29,021 bases of DNA from the NCBI GenBank assembly GCA_021464525.1, contig JADRCO010000644.1:1-29021 (forward strand), in the 5' to 3' direction. Below the pieces are notes generated by a model that saw only the letters and a list, made by a program, of their open reading frames with translations, did no database searches and was not told where the DNA came from. The translations under genes were made by a program, and so were the position numbers. The stretch comes from Rhizophagus sp. LPA8_4_AMF. Lineage: Eukaryota > Glomeromycota > Glomeromycetes > Glomerales > Glomeraceae. Of the stretch, positions 28,941 to 29,021 are shown in pieces (position 1 is the stretch's first letter; the number at the start of each line of letters is the position of its first letter).

Positions 28941-29021
28941 ATGGTAAGTCCAATTTTCAGTTTGTGGGCATAAAATTTTTATAGTTAGTTTACCAGGTTA
29001 TCAAATAGTTGGAATAGTTCT
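28941..29021 (+). CDS. Probable first exon (ATG only) and intron of a gene leaving the window
   Basis: The sequence ATTAAAATG is followed at once by the consensus donor GTAAGT at 28944. A start codon alone in the first exon is common in highly expressed fungal genes such as those for ribosomal proteins. The rest of the window (78 nt) reads as intron and contains AG sites at 28958 and beyond, but no long frame. The product cannot be known from this window. Confidence 0.4.

Overview
The window reads as nuclear DNA of an arbuscular mycorrhizal fungus, most likely Rhizophagus (Glomeromycotina). It is very AT-rich, genes carry short GT-AG introns (about 60-110 nt), and the families present (F-box/LRR-like, BTB-BACK-TLDc, Sel1-like repeats, Argonaute, small orphan genes) are all strongly expanded in that lineage. 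This assignment rests on family content and style, not on a database match. I saw no bacterial-type operon, no rRNA or tRNA gene and no CRISPR array.

Layout. 0.6-1.7 kb: a tandem train of microexon-like modules. 2.4-2.6 kb: a small decayed coding relic. 2.9-4.6 kb (-): F-box gene 1, with a strong hairpin just upstream. 5.6-7.1 kb (-): BTB-TLDc gene 1, two exons. 7.5-7.7 kb (+): a BTB-TLDc fragment. 8.05-10.73 kb (+): a decayed Argonaute gene that kept its introns. 10.98-11.66 kb (-): a clean four-exon orphan gene of 159 aa. 12.2-13.74 kb (+): F-box gene 2, frame-broken near its 3' end. 14.2-15.1 kb (+): a BTB pseudogene. 15.7-17.2 kb (-): BTB-TLDc gene 2. 17.2-19.05 kb: gene-poor DNA with relics. 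19.05-20.53 kb (-): F-box gene 3. 20.5-23.27 kb: gene-poor DNA with one tiny ORF. 23.27-24.6 kb (-): two decayed copies of an orphan family. 24.85-25.81 kb (-): a six-exon small C2H2 zinc-finger gene. 25.8-27.3 kb: less AT-rich DNA with no recognised gene. 27.7-28.4 kb (-): a decayed Sel1-repeat gene. 28.9 kb (+): probable promoter and ATG of a gene running off the right edge.

The genes do not form a pathway in any visible sense. The common theme is duplication and loss. A unit of about 2.4 kb (BTB-TLDc gene plus both flanks) occurs twice, at about 5.04-7.44 kb and 15.2-17.6 kb. F-box genes 1 and 2 are related copies in opposite orientation. BTB fragments lie beside the intact copies. The two intact BTB genes share a 491-nt stretch of complete identity, and even the decayed BTB copy shares 111 nt of it, which suggests recent gene conversion. 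F-box proteins (SCF) and BTB proteins (CUL3) are both substrate adaptors of cullin ubiquitin ligases, so these genes could feed ubiquitin signalling, but that is family knowledge and not shown here.
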